Shown: positions 43,478 through 52,107 of the stretch, one piece after another
Position numbering within the stretch: position 1 is the stretch's first letter
How the letters are laid out: each line of letters opens with the position of its first letter
NCBI GenBank assembly: GCA_022824025.1
Contig: JAJEBF010000024.1
Span: 1 to 64,000 of the forward strand
DNA: 64,000 bases
DNA from: Caldilineaceae bacterium
GTDB lineage: Bacteria > Chloroflexota > Anaerolineae > Caldilineales > Caldilineaceae
Reading direction: 5' to 3'
Made by a program: the position numbers and the translations under genes
The notes under the pieces: model-generated
Database searches by the model: none
The model's input: the letters and a program-made list of their open reading frames with translations, nothing else
What the model was told of the DNA's origin: nothing

Positions 43478-44034
43478 GTTCATCCTCCTCTTCAACAAAA
43501 TGAATTGTACAGGCCAAGGTAAGATAGTCGAGATGGACGAGTTAAGGGTAATGAGCCGTTACGCTTACAAAGTCAGTTTGGGTACCAAAGTTTGAGTGAC
43601 GCTAGGCTGCTCATGGCGTTTTCAGAGCGCATACCTAGAGCGGAAACACGCTTCCCCTGAATCGTGAAAGCATCACCCCCTTTGAACGAGGAAACCGTGA
43701 TAGCGGACATCGGCCGAGGAGCGGGATTGACGGAGAAAGGTCGTTTATCCGAAATCTAACACAGCTGATCCATCTAGTCAATCATATTTTTTTGAACCCG
43801 CCATCGGTTCTTCAGATCGATAGCAAAGGATCGCGCTGTTGCCAGCGAGTCGGTGGGCCGTCACATTACAGCAGTATGAAAAACGGTGAGTTGCTCAAGT
43901 AAGGGATCGAACCGTGCAAATCCTGCGCTACACGAAATCGAAATGGGCTTCGAGGTAGAGGTCCGCAGCCGCTAATTGCGCGGCAGTGTTTCAATCGGGG
44001 CTACAACCGCTTTGAGCACGGGATGCGCAAGGCA
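43478..44034. other. 556-bp gap without genes
   Basis: Apart from the weak promoter for the sugar importer I see no gene, repeat or tRNA here. A stretch near 43780-43800 is A/T-rich. It separates the catabolic array from the envelope and housekeeping half of the window. Confidence 0.6.
43504..43531 (-). promoter_or_regulatory. Possible promoter for the sugar-importer operon
   Basis: On the minus strand, TCGACT (43526-43531) and TACAAT (43504-43509) are 16 bases apart. The -10 is good but the -35 is weak. The start would give a leader of about 20 bases containing the AGGAGG site. Confidence 0.3.
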
Positions 44035-44541
44035 TTAGTCTGCCGCTCTGATATTGGCCAACGCTTCCCGCGCGACGCTCGCCCAGGATTCCGGCAGGTT
44101 CTCGCTCAGCCACTGGATTTTTTTCTCGGCTCTTGCTTCTTTGAACTCGCCGAGCTGCCGAATGACAACCTCGGCTAAGCCGGGCCGGGCAGGATAGCGG
44201 TCTGCAGCGATATGTGTAGGCAACCTGTGCAGTATGTCAAGCAGGTGCAGACGTATTTCCTCGGTATCGGGCGACGGTTTCCACGCTTCGCGAACATATC
44301 CCCTTGAGGCATACTCGCTACTATTGTTGCGCATTATCGGTCCGATCGGAATTGGATCGCGTTGGGGTCTGCGGTGGGGATGGTTGGCGCAGTAGGTCCA
44401 AAAGGGGTCCTTGATGGGGACGCGCCTGATCTCGCAGAAGGGTTCCAAGTCGTTGTTGGACGACTCGGGGTAGCCCTTTTCTCCACGGTTTTTGCGATTG
44501 AACCAGCAGGTCCCGCAGCAGTCGGAGCCTCCATTGGGCAT
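44035..44541 (-). CDS. Cys-rich N-terminal small conserved protein of unknown function
   Basis: The 168-residue product begins MPNGGSDCCGTCWFNRKN and continues with FCEIRRVPIKDPFWTYCANH. This gives a cluster C-C-x2-C and later single Cys plus C-x2-H, which looks like a metal site. I have seen similar N-termini in uncharacterised proteins of Chloroflexota and other phyla (recall, not a search). The C-terminal 90 residues are helical and contain EKKIQWLSENLPESWASVAR. GGAGGTAAGATAC before ATG 44541 decides the start over an upstream ATG at 44556. It stands alone just after a strong terminator. A zinc- or iron-binding role is inferred only from the Cys/His pattern. Confidence 0.75.
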   Translation of the reverse strand: MPNGGSDCCGTCWFNRKNRGEKGYPESSNNDLEPFCEIRRVPIKDPFWTYCANHPHRRPQRDPIPIGPIMRNNSSEYASRGYVREAWKPSPDTEEIRLHLLDILHRLPTHIAADRYPARPGLAEVVIRQLGEFKEARAEKKIQWLSENLPESWASVAREALANIRAAD

Positions 44542-44567
44542 GTATCTTACCTCCACATGTTGGGGTC

Positions 44568-44604
44568 AAAAAAAGGCGAAAGTGGTCAAGCCGCCACTTT
44601 CGCC
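44568..44604 (-). terminator. Rho-independent terminator of the repeat lipoprotein gene
   Basis: GGCGAAAGTGG and CCACTTTCGCC form a perfect 11-bp stem with an 8-base loop. On the minus strand it is followed by a run of seven T. It lies 36 bases after the stop of the gene at 44640. Confidence 0.88.
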
Positions 44605-44639
44605 CGTAAACTGTTTCAATTCGGTTGAGGCCCGGACAG

Positions 44640-47120
44640 TTACTCCTGATTCAGTTCGGCGGTTACGTCCAACTGGGCGCCGACGATCAGAGGCAGGAGT
44701 TCTTCGGCAAATAAGGCGGAGACAGTGGGATCTGCGAGTATGTTTGCCAAATCTCCGGGCAGGAATGGCGCGGCCAACTCCAGTGTACGGAGGATGGAAG
44801 GCGAGTCATAGTGAACTGTGAGGAGAACCACGTCGTCGGCGACGACGTTCAACTGATTGGCAGACGAGGTCAACTCCAATTCGGAGACTTGAAGACCGTC
44901 GTACAGGATGGAGGCAATGTTGGCGGGCAGGGCCGGCAGGTTGACTCCGTTCTCCTGCAACTGACTTGCGGGCACGCCGGCCACAGATTTGATTACCGAG
45001 CCTTCCAGCGTAAGCCCGAGCCCGAGAACGGGACGGTACCCTGCATCGATGTCAGGGGGTTCCATGCGGACCGCGGTTACGTCGAAAGCGGGCGCCATTT
45101 CTATACCTTCAGCGCCATCGGCCGTCGGTATGGAGAGGGCGACGCCGATATCGGTCTTTTGGAGGAATTCAAGGCCAACGCCGAGCATGCCAGGCGGGAT
45201 GGGCAGCAGTTCGGTGACGACGCGCTGGAGGGTATCCAGGGACTGGTCTGTCCAGGAGATGACGGGCAGATGGCCGCCGTTCGAGGCCAGATAAAGGCTG
45301 GCATCGATGATATTGAGATCGAGCCTCTGGATACCGAGGCTTTGCATATCGGTGATAAAGCGGGGTTGCAAGATGGACTGGCTGCCGAGGGGGATGCCCA
45401 TGACCGCGAGCGCGCCATCTGCTTTTACTTCAACTGGCAGCGAGGCCAGCCTGGTTTCGGGGGCTTCCTGTCCTGCCAGGGAGAGCTGTACATCAAGTCC
45501 GTTAGCGATTACGGGGGGCAGGTGGGGCAGATACTGGCTGACTGCGCCGATGGCGGCGACATTTTCCTCAAGGGAGGAGACGACGAGGAGGAGCCGGTTG
45601 AGCGCGGCTTCGTCGTACTGTATGGTGAGCAGGCTGCCAGAATCGACGACGAGATCGATGCCGCCGGCGGACGTGGTGAGTTGCAGCGTGTCCGAGCCGA
45701 CGCCGCCGACGATGTTCATTACGGTTGGGGGCAGGCTAACGGGCGGCAACAGGCCCATCAGGTCGGCGAGGGAGATGCCGAGGGCCGAGGTAACGTAGCC
45801 GTCGCTGTCGATGGCCGCGCCGATTTTCAGGGCTGGTTCTACGCCTTCGGGCGCGGCTGCGAAGTTGGGGGCGCCCACGTCGAATTCTTCGCTGAAGGTC
45901 ATCCCGTCCTGCGCGGGCAGGTCAAGGGAAAGGCCGATATTGGTATTGGCGAGGAGACCGCGCATAACGGTAAGGCCGACATCAACCATGCCTGGCGACA
46001 CGCCAAGGAGGTCAACGGCGACGTCACCGATGGTGTCGAGGGAGGCGTCGGTCCAGAGAATGGAGGGCAGGGATTCCTGGTTGAGCGCCAGGTAAAGGCC
46101 GCCGGACTGGATACTCAGGTCCAGCTTCTGTGCGTTGGTTGCGCTGAGGATGCCCAGGACGTCCGCGGGGACGACTGAACCAAGCCCCAGCGGGATGCCG
46201 AAGGCGCCCAACGATCCGTCTTCACCGATGCTGACCGGAATGGTTGGGAGCATTGTCTCGGCGGCCGGTTCGCCGGTAAAGGAGACGATGATATCAAGGT
46301 CTGCGCCCTGGAGTTTGGGCAGGACTTCACCGATCATGCCGCTCATAGAGGCGTCAACGAAGGCGCTGACGATGGGCATCAGATTATCGAGGCGTTCGGA
46401 ATCGTATGCGAGGCCCGGCAGATCTGTGTTATCGAGGGCGAGGTCGATGCCGTTGGGTTGGGTTGCGAGGGAGAATTGTTCAACGCCGACCGCGTTCAAG
46501 ATTTGGAGGGCCATCGGCGGGAGGGCCACACCAAGCGAGGCACCGAGGGACTGTTCGATTTCCGACAAGGGGATGCCTTCGAAGGAGGCCTGCCCTTCAG
46601 CGTCGAAGGCGAGGCTGGCAAACTGAAGGGGCCCGATGGTGGTTTCGGAGGCGCTCTCGGCAGAGACGAGTTCTTCGCCCTGCCAGTAGGGGATGTTCTG
46701 GCCGGCAGTGGGCAGAATGATGATTGCGCCGAGGCCGACTCTGCGCAGCCAGGGCAGCGCGGACGCTCCGACTTCGGCGCCGGCCACATTGGCGAGCACT
46801 TCGCCAACGAGTTCGGCTGATTCGTCACTCCATTTCAGATAGGGGAGAGGTTCTCCGTCGGCATGCAAGAAGATGCCGTGATAACCGATGCGCACCTCAA
46901 GGACGTCGACTCCGGCAACGGAGAACTGATCCAGCAAAGGTTGCTGCAGGATGGCTCCCATATTGAAGCCAAGCACGTTGCCGTTGCCGTTGGCATCAAC
47001 TCTGATTGGAACGGAAGGGAGGTTGAACCAAGTGGAGCCGCCTTCGCCGCCGCCATTACAGGCGCCCAGCACCAGGATGAAGGCCAGGATTACAATAAAT
47101 TTGCGGAGTAAGGCCGGCAC
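44640..47120 (-). CDS. 826-residue lipoprotein made of six alternating internal repeats
   Basis: The product has a signal peptide (LLRKFIVILAFILVLGAC) with the lipobox Cys at residue 21, so it is a membrane-anchored extracytoplasmic lipoprotein. After a Gly-rich linker, six repeats of about 110-130 residues follow at roughly 36-150, 165-290, 294-408, 430-555, 560-670 and 697-826. Odd repeats share VPI/IPV/LPV-x-V, GIPLG, a W-(S/T)-D-x-S strand and a final I-x-L-P-T/A segment. Even repeats share GI-x-L, LPP-x2-x2-I and a GIDL strand. The gene is thus (A-B)x3. GTG 47120 has AAGGAGG seven bases upstream. Promoter at 47211 and terminator at 44568 make it monocistronic. I do not recognise the family; lipid or hydrophobic-ligand binding is a guess. 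Confidence 0.85.
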   Translation of the reverse strand: MPALLRKFIVILAFILVLGACNGGGEGGSTWFNLPSVPIRVDANGNGNVLGFNMGAILQQPLLDQFSVAGVDVLEVRIGYHGIFLHADGEPLPYLKWSDESAELVGEVLANVAGAEVGASALPWLRRVGLGAIIILPTAGQNIPYWQGEELVSAESASETTIGPLQFASLAFDAEGQASFEGIPLSEIEQSLGASLGVALPPMALQILNAVGVEQFSLATQPNGIDLALDNTDLPGLAYDSERLDNLMPIVSAFVDASMSGMIGEVLPKLQGADLDIIVSFTGEPAAETMLPTIPVSIGEDGSLGAFGIPLGLGSVVPADVLGILSATNAQKLDLSIQSGGLYLALNQESLPSILWTDASLDTIGDVAVDLLGVSPGMVDVGLTVMRGLLANTNIGLSLDLPAQDGMTFSEEFDVGAPNFAAAPEGVEPALKIGAAIDSDGYVTSALGISLADLMGLLPPVSLPPTVMNIVGGVGSDTLQLTTSAGGIDLVVDSGSLLTIQYDEAALNRLLLVVSSLEENVAAIGAVSQYLPHLPPVIANGLDVQLSLAGQEAPETRLASLPVEVKADGALAVMGIPLGSQSILQPRFITDMQSLGIQRLDLNIIDASLYLASNGGHLPVISWTDQSLDTLQRVVTELLPIPPGMLGVGLEFLQKTDIGVALSIPTADGAEGIEMAPAFDVTAVRMEPPDIDAGYRPVLGLGLTLEGSVIKSVAGVPASQLQENGVNLPALPANIASILYDGLQVSELELTSSANQLNVVADDVVLLTVHYDSPSILRTLELAAPFLPGDLANILADPTVSALFAEELLPLIVGAQLDVTAELNQE

Positions 47121-47169
47121 AAGCCGCCTCCTTATGGGTGCGTAACAAAGATAAGCAGATAAGAACCAG

Positions 47170-47190
47170 CGACGCGCCGCGGGCGCGTCG
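47170..47190 (-). promoter_or_regulatory. Leader hairpin upstream of the repeat lipoprotein gene
   Basis: CGACGCGCC-GCG-GGCGCGTCG is a perfect 9-bp stem with a 3-base loop. It lies about 20 bases downstream of the predicted start site and 50 bases before the GTG start. A role in RNA stability or regulation is possible. Confidence 0.5.
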
Positions 47191-47210
47191 AGCGAACACA
47201 GTATGGCACC

Positions 47211-47239
47211 GTTATATCACGATTGATTTGGAAAGACAA
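47211..47239 (-). promoter_or_regulatory. Promoter of the repeat lipoprotein gene
   Basis: On the minus strand, TTGTCT (47234-47239) and TATAAC (47211-47216) are exactly 17 bases apart, and the -10 is extended by TGA (TGATATAAC). The start would be near 47204, about 85 bases before GTG 47120. Confidence 0.65.
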
Positions 47240-47429
47240 TGCCGAAAGTTTCGCCTTGGTCGATTTGATGTTTCGACCTTATGAATACAGTGCGCATTGG
47301 TTCGCGACGGCCCGGTTTCGGATTCATCTTAATCAGAAGAGCCGCCGAATCTTGTGGGCACTTTCCAAGGTTACCACACATCTTACAATAGGTCATATTG
47401 AGATACAAAACCGGCATTTGGGACGGGGA

Positions 47430-47770
47430 ACGGCAACAGCTTTCTGATCCACGGAGGGACACGGATTTTGTCTGAACGGGGATTTGGGGGGGATTAGAGG
47501 GATTAGGGGATAGGGCGAACGGCAACGGCGAACGGCAACATCTTTTTGATTCACGGAGGGGCACGGATTTTGTCTGAACGGGGATTTGGGGGGATTTTTG
47601 GGATTAGGGGGATGGGGCGAACGGCAGCGGCGAACGGCAAGATCATTCTGGTCCACGGAGGGGTACAGATTTTGTCTGAACGGGGATTTGGGGGGATTAA
47701 AGGGATTAGGGGGATGGGGCGAACGGCAACATCTTTCTGATCCGCGGAGGGACACGGAAAAGGGCATGGT
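47430..47770. repeat. G-rich dispersed repeat, three tandem copies
   Basis: The marker TCTGAACGGGGATTTGGGGG occurs starting at 47471, 47573 and 47675, giving two exact 102-base intervals. Each unit has G tracts with ATT-type linkers, then GGGGCGAACGGCA and a CCACGGAGGG block. Units differ by small changes, as in decayed tandem duplication. Single copies are at 651 and 51810. Confidence 0.9.
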
Positions 47771-48072
47771 GAAGGGCGGGGGTATGGGTGGCAGGGCAAA
47801 ATTAGGCGGTGCAGTATTGGCGCAAGTTTGAGGGCGCGTCTGGGCATTCACGATGAGGCCTGCAGCCCGCTTTTCCGGGCTAACCGAAATTCGGGCTGCG
47901 CCCTTTGGGACACAGAGTGGTAGACGGACGGCCCAACGTATTTGAGGGTGGGGACGGGTACATCGAATGCCGCCGTTCCAGCGCATGCGGCTTCAGACTG
48001 TGAAATGACCAGCCGAGAGGATTGGGGCACGCGGGCCTGGAAGGGACTTGCCCGGCGGCGAACCCCGTTTGC

Positions 48073-49818
48073 TCATTTTTCGTGCGGCTCTTGGGCGCGG
48101 GCGCGCAGCGCGGACAGCATGGCCTCCTGTTCGTTCCAGGGGTACTCGGTCTCTCCGTAGCACATGCTGCGTTCGTGTCCCTTGCCAAAGGAGGCCACGA
48201 CATCGCCGGCGCGGGCCATTGCCACGCCAAAGCGAATTGCCTCGGCGCGGTCGGGCACGACGGCAAACCGGGACGAAGGGGACGGAGACGTTGTATGCGA
48301 TAGTTCGGGAGGGTCGCACACCAGGCTGTGCTGGCCGCGGGCGCTTTCGGTCGGGTTCCGAATTACGTCCTGAATGCCGGCCGCGATTTCGCGGTTGATT
48401 TCCGCCAGGTCTTCGGTACGGGGGTCTTCGGCGGTGATGACGGTGAAATCGGCCAGGCGGCCGCTGACCTGCCCCATCAGCCGCCGTTTGCCGCGGTCTC
48501 GAAGGCCGGCGCAGCCAAAGATCGCAATCAGGCGTCCGGACCCACTGCCGGCATCTTTGGCGACAAGCGGTCGCAGCGTTTCCAACGCCCGTTCGAGGCT
48601 GGCAGGGGAATGGGCGAAGTCTACGACGGCCAGAAATTCCTGGCCGCAGTCCATACGCTGCATTCGGCCGAGGACAGAGGTGAGAGAGGCGACGCCCAGC
48701 CGGATCCGCTCCGGGGGGATTCCCAGGCCGAGAGCGACTGCCGATGCGCAGAGAATGTTTGACACATTGAACTCGCCGATCAGGCGGGTCTCCATGGGGA
48801 TGGCTCCGCCCCACCAGACAAGCTCGAAGCGGGTGGCATCGGGCAGATACTGGATCTTGCGGGCGTAAACGTCAGCAGTTGGGTTGGCGGCGCTGTAGGT
48901 GTAGGAGGAGACGGCGGGGGAGTTGGAGCGGGCGCGCTCTTGGGCCAGCGCGTCTTGCAGGTGCGGGCAGCTGCTGTCGTCGAGGTTGAAGACGGCGATA
49001 CGGGGAACGCCAGGTTTCGGCGGGGACCGAAACAGGCTACGGAAAAGCAGAAACTTTGCCTCCCGATAGGCCTCAAATGAGCCGTGAATGTCAAGGTGTT
49101 CGTGGGTGATATTGGTGAGCGCGGCCGCATCATACTCGACTGCCGCGACGCGCTTCTGATCGAGCCCGAAGCTGGTGCTTTCGATAACGGCGAAACGGCA
49201 CCCCGCTGAACGCATTTGCGCGAGGAATTTCTGCACTGCCGGCGCGTCGGGCGTTGTCACGTGAAGACCGGTTTCCTGCTCGACGGCAGCGATGCGCGCG
49301 CCGACGGTTGTAACGACTCCCACGCTTGCAGAGCGGCATAGGATCGCTTCCAGCAGGGAGCAGGTTGTTGTTTTGCCATCGGTGCCGGTCACGCCGATTA
49401 CGGTCTGGGCGCGGCTGGGGAAATCGTAAAAGGCTGCGCTGAGCCAAGCCAACGCCTCCCGGCTGTCGTTCACCTGGATATAGGGCGTCTCTGTTTGCTG
49501 CGGCCACCAGCCGCGTTCTTCAAGCCGGGCAAGGTGGTGGCTGCCCACGACGGCGGCGGCGCCGGAGGCAACGGCTTGAGGAATGAAGCGATGGCCGTCG
49601 GTCTGCAGGCCCGCGACGGCGACAAACAGCGAGTTTTGGCGGACTTCCCGGCTGTCATCGGTGACTTGACTTACTGCAAGGGGGGGCGCTTCCGGGTCTC
49701 CGGCAACGCGCAGCGCGTCCGGAAGCCGGGCCAGCAGGGCGGTCAGAGTTTTCTCCTGGCCGGTCACTTGCGCGGGGCGCCTGGAGGCGGCGGCCGGTTT
49801 GGAAGCGTTCGCCGTCAT
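48073..49818 (-). CDS. murE: UDP-MurNAc-tripeptide synthetase (MurE-type Mur ligase)
   Basis: The 581-residue product is a Mur ligase with all three domains. The N-terminal domain shows DDSREVRQNSLFVAVAGLQT, the central domain the P-loop IGVTGTDGKTTTCSLLEAIL and LTNITHEHLDIHGSFEAYRE, and the C-terminal domain VVDFAHSPASLERALETLRP. MurE adds the third amino acid of the peptidoglycan stem. The specificity motif, D-N-P-R in meso-diaminopimelate enzymes, reads E-D-P-R here (ITAEDPRTEDL), so another diamino acid such as ornithine or lysine is possible (inference). About 80 extra residues occur near the C-terminus. ATG 49818 overlaps the stop of the propeller gene upstream (ATGA), showing translational coupling. 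No other mur genes are near. Confidence 0.9.
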   Translation of the reverse strand: MTANASKPAAASRRPAQVTGQEKTLTALLARLPDALRVAGDPEAPPLAVSQVTDDSREVRQNSLFVAVAGLQTDGHRFIPQAVASGAAAVVGSHHLARLEERGWWPQQTETPYIQVNDSREALAWLSAAFYDFPSRAQTVIGVTGTDGKTTTCSLLEAILCRSASVGVVTTVGARIAAVEQETGLHVTTPDAPAVQKFLAQMRSAGCRFAVIESTSFGLDQKRVAAVEYDAAALTNITHEHLDIHGSFEAYREAKFLLFRSLFRSPPKPGVPRIAVFNLDDSSCPHLQDALAQERARSNSPAVSSYTYSAANPTADVYARKIQYLPDATRFELVWWGGAIPMETRLIGEFNVSNILCASAVALGLGIPPERIRLGVASLTSVLGRMQRMDCGQEFLAVVDFAHSPASLERALETLRPLVAKDAGSGSGRLIAIFGCAGLRDRGKRRLMGQVSGRLADFTVITAEDPRTEDLAEINREIAAGIQDVIRNPTESARGQHSLVCDPPELSHTTSPSPSSRFAVVPDRAEAIRFGVAMARAGDVVASFGKGHERSMCYGETEYPWNEQEAMLSALRARAQEPHEK

Positions 49819-51722
49819 AGCTCGTCGGTTCCGGAACCTCCGTCGCGGGCGAACGATATTCCGGCGACCAGCATCAGCAGGAAAAAGACTGCGGCGCCGC
49901 CAACCCAGATCGGCGGGATCCGGGTGAGATTCCGGTTGAGATTGCCTGGACTCAAAGCAGTGGATGTCGCGGTTGGCGCTGGCTCCGGACCGGCCGCTGA
50001 AGTGGTCGGCGCGCTGGTCGGCGTACTGTCAGTCGAAGGCGGCGGCAGTGGCGCCTGGGTCTGGATTGGGGCAGCCGCGGGGGCGTTGGGATCGGGCGTT
50101 GGGGTTGGCGTACTGGCGATCTCAGGGGTGGCTGCCGGCCCTTGTGAACTTCGCTGCGGCGAAGGCGTACAGGTCGGCACGGGCGTAATTGCAGGGGCAT
50201 TGGGGTCTGGCGTCGCGGTCGAGGTAATTGTCGGGGTGGGCGTATCGGCCGGAGCATTGGGGTCCGGTGTCGCGGTCGAGGTGCCGGTCGCTGTCGGCGT
50301 ATCGGCAGGGGCATTGGGATCTGGTGTCGCGGTCGGTGTACTGGTAGACGCGGGCGGTCCTGTTTGGGAGTCGGGGTCGACGGTTTCGGTCAGCAGACAG
50401 GGGGATGTCGCGTCTTCGGGCGGCCCGTCGGGGTCGCGGGTGACGGTGGCAGTTGGTGTGGCCGTGGGCGCGTTGGGATCGGGGGTGGCGGTGCTGGTCG
50501 GCGTTTCTGAGGGCAAGGCGGGAATTGGGGTCGGAGTAGGGGTAGGGGTCTCGGTTGCCAGGGGCGCGACCGTAGACGTTGGCGAGAGTGACGGGGTCGG
50601 GGCAGGCACTCTGGGCAATTGGGCCGGATCCAATGGCGTTATCTGGGCCGAAGACAGGAAGGATGCGCTGCTGTCGAGAGTACGGAGGACGCCATCCTGT
50701 TCAGTGCCGGCGTAGGTGACGCCCACGAAGGTTGAGGAGGAGGCCAGACGGAAGACCGGATTGGTATAGGCGGCGCCGTTAACGGGCACGCGAGTCCAGT
50801 CCGGAACACCTTGTGTCCAAAGCCCGACATTGGTGCCAACAACGACGCCTTGGCCGCTGACGGCCAGATCGTAGATGACGACACCGGCGGGGAAGGCGGG
50901 GTCCTGCAGCCAGTTTTCGCCATCGTCGCTCAGGTACAGTCCGGAGGCGAAGGTGCCGACATAGATACGGTCATCCAGTTTCGTCATGCCGCGTGCGATG
51001 ATGCCCGCCGGCAGGTTGACCCGTTCCCAGTTTTGGGCTCCTGAAGCGAGGCGCCAGACGCCATCGTGGGTACCGGCAAAGAGGTCGCCTTGCCTGTCTG
51101 CAAAGGCGCGCACGCGCAGTGCGCTGCCGGACAGGCCCTCGCTGTACCATTCCCAGCTTTGGCCGCGGTCCAGGCTGCGCACAATGCCGTCATGGCGGGT
51201 TCCGGCGTAGAAGACGGTTTGGCCGTTTTCGATGCGGGTATAGAGGCGGCCGATGCCGCTGTTCGGGGAGAGGACCTGTTGGATTGAGGGCTCTTGCCGC
51301 CAGGACAGGCCGCCGTCTTCGCTGATGAAGAGATTGCCGACACCGCCGTCGGCGGCGAGGACGAAGTTTCCGTCCTGCGGATCGAAACGGATCGAGGCGA
51401 CCGAGGTATCGGGAGGGAGTTCGGCGTTGGCGCGGCTCCAGGTGTGGCCGCCGTCGGCGCTGCGGTAGATTCCAGCGGGCACGGGGACGTTTAATGTGCC
51501 GGCGACGACGATGCTGGGATTGTCGGGCGAGATGTCCAGGCCAATGATGCTGTTCGAGAAGGGCACGAAGCCTGATTGGGCGAAGATGCGGCTGCCGGAA
51601 AGGGCGAGCAGCGCCGTCAGAAGCAGGAGGATCGGCCACAGTCGCCGATGGACGGATGAAGTATTGGATGCCGATTCAGGGCGGTATGGACCGCGCGATA
51701 TTTGCTGGTGACCAGCCTGCAT
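49815..51722 (-). CDS. Cell-surface beta-propeller on a Thr/Pro-rich stalk with C-terminal membrane anchor
   Basis: The 635-residue product has a signal-like segment (RRLWPILLLLTALLALSGSR) near the start, then about 320 residues of propeller with Asp boxes (SADGGHTW, SEDGGLSW, SLDRGQSW) typical of BNR/VPS10-type folds. A low-complexity stalk of about 210 residues follows, with TPDPNAP repeated five times. It ends with one transmembrane helix (IWVGGAAVFFLLMLVAGISF) and a short tail. GGGAGGGTCT before ATG 51722 sets the start. The stop overlaps the murE start. The stalk would hold the propeller away from the membrane, within or beyond the cell wall. Its ligand is unknown; coupling to murE suggests a link to wall synthesis or surface display. 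Confidence 0.85.
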   Translation of the reverse strand: MQAGHQQISRGPYRPESASNTSSVHRRLWPILLLLTALLALSGSRIFAQSGFVPFSNSIIGLDISPDNPSIVVAGTLNVPVPAGIYRSADGGHTWSRANAELPPDTSVASIRFDPQDGNFVLAADGGVGNLFISEDGGLSWRQEPSIQQVLSPNSGIGRLYTRIENGQTVFYAGTRHDGIVRSLDRGQSWEWYSEGLSGSALRVRAFADRQGDLFAGTHDGVWRLASGAQNWERVNLPAGIIARGMTKLDDRIYVGTFASGLYLSDDGENWLQDPAFPAGVVIYDLAVSGQGVVVGTNVGLWTQGVPDWTRVPVNGAAYTNPVFRLASSSTFVGVTYAGTEQDGVLRTLDSSASFLSSAQITPLDPAQLPRVPAPTPSLSPTSTVAPLATETPTPTPTPIPALPSETPTSTATPDPNAPTATPTATVTRDPDGPPEDATSPCLLTETVDPDSQTGPPASTSTPTATPDPNAPADTPTATGTSTATPDPNAPADTPTPTITSTATPDPNAPAITPVPTCTPSPQRSSQGPAATPEIASTPTPTPDPNAPAAAPIQTQAPLPPPSTDSTPTSAPTTSAAGPEPAPTATSTALSPGNLNRNLTRIPPIWVGGAAVFFLLMLVAGISFARDGGSGTDEL

Positions 51723-51762
51723 AGACCCTCCCAAAAAGGGGCGCCGGAGAGGTAGGGTTAAA

Positions 51763-51768
51763 ATTATA
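51763..51768 (-). promoter_or_regulatory. -10 element upstream of the stalked propeller-murE operon
   Basis: The minus strand reads a perfect TATAAT about 40 bases before ATG 51722. A partial -35 (TTGTGC) lies 16 bases further upstream. The leader contains GGGAGGG just before the start codon. Confidence 0.5.
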
Positions 51769-51809
51769 CGTCAGACAAACTGTAGCACAAAAGCCTTTGT
51801 CGTTGCGGG

Positions 51810-51945
51810 GGACGGGGATTTGGGACACGGATTTTGTCTGAACGGGGATTTGGGGGGATTAAGGGATTTGGGGGATGGGGGAAACGGCAACGGCGATCGG
51901 CAACACCTTTCTGATCCACGGAGGGACGGGGGGGCACGGAGAAGG
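51810..51945. repeat. G-rich dispersed repeat, single copy
   Basis: The marker TTTTGTCTGAACGGGGATTT and following G tracts, then AACGGCAACGGCGATCGGCA and CTGATCCACGGAGGGACGG, match the units at 47430-47770. An extra GACGGGGATTTGGG fragment precedes it. This is the third location of the family in the window. Confidence 0.85.
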
Positions 51946-52107
51946 GCAGGGGGACGGGCGGCCTTTTTCGACGGCGGTTGTTGTTGTGAATCCTGGCCGG
52001 TTGCGGGTTATGATGTAAGTCCTTATCCTTGTGCATGGAAGATCTGCGGCGGCCCTGAAGGCGGGGCGGCCATTCGGTGCAATCGCAACCTGTTAAAGGA
52101 GAGTGAG

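Larger units (their letters stand above)
47121..48072. other. 950-bp gap with promoter, hairpin and G-rich repeats
   Basis: No gene is supported. The gap holds the promoter and a leader hairpin of the lipoprotein gene, then three tandem copies of the G-rich dispersed repeat. Long minus-strand open frames here are repeat translations rich in Pro and Ser and are not genes. The last 250 bases before the murE stop show nothing recognisable. Confidence 0.65.
51723..52107. other. 385-bp divergent intergenic region with one G-rich repeat
   Basis: It holds the -10 for the propeller-murE operon on the left, one G-rich dispersed repeat in the middle and, near 52012-52017, TATGAT in a context like that of the promoter at 7553. 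No gene is supported here. Confidence 0.6.

Noticed and set aside
43780-43810. TTTGAACCCG resembling the complement of a tRNA T-loop
   Set aside because: No acceptor stem, D-arm or anticodon arm can be drawn around it.
47393-47986. 197-residue open frame on the minus strand rich in Pro and Ser
   Set aside because: It is a translation of three tandem G-rich repeats; the same peptide repeats at exact 34-residue steps, as expected from 102-base DNA repeats.
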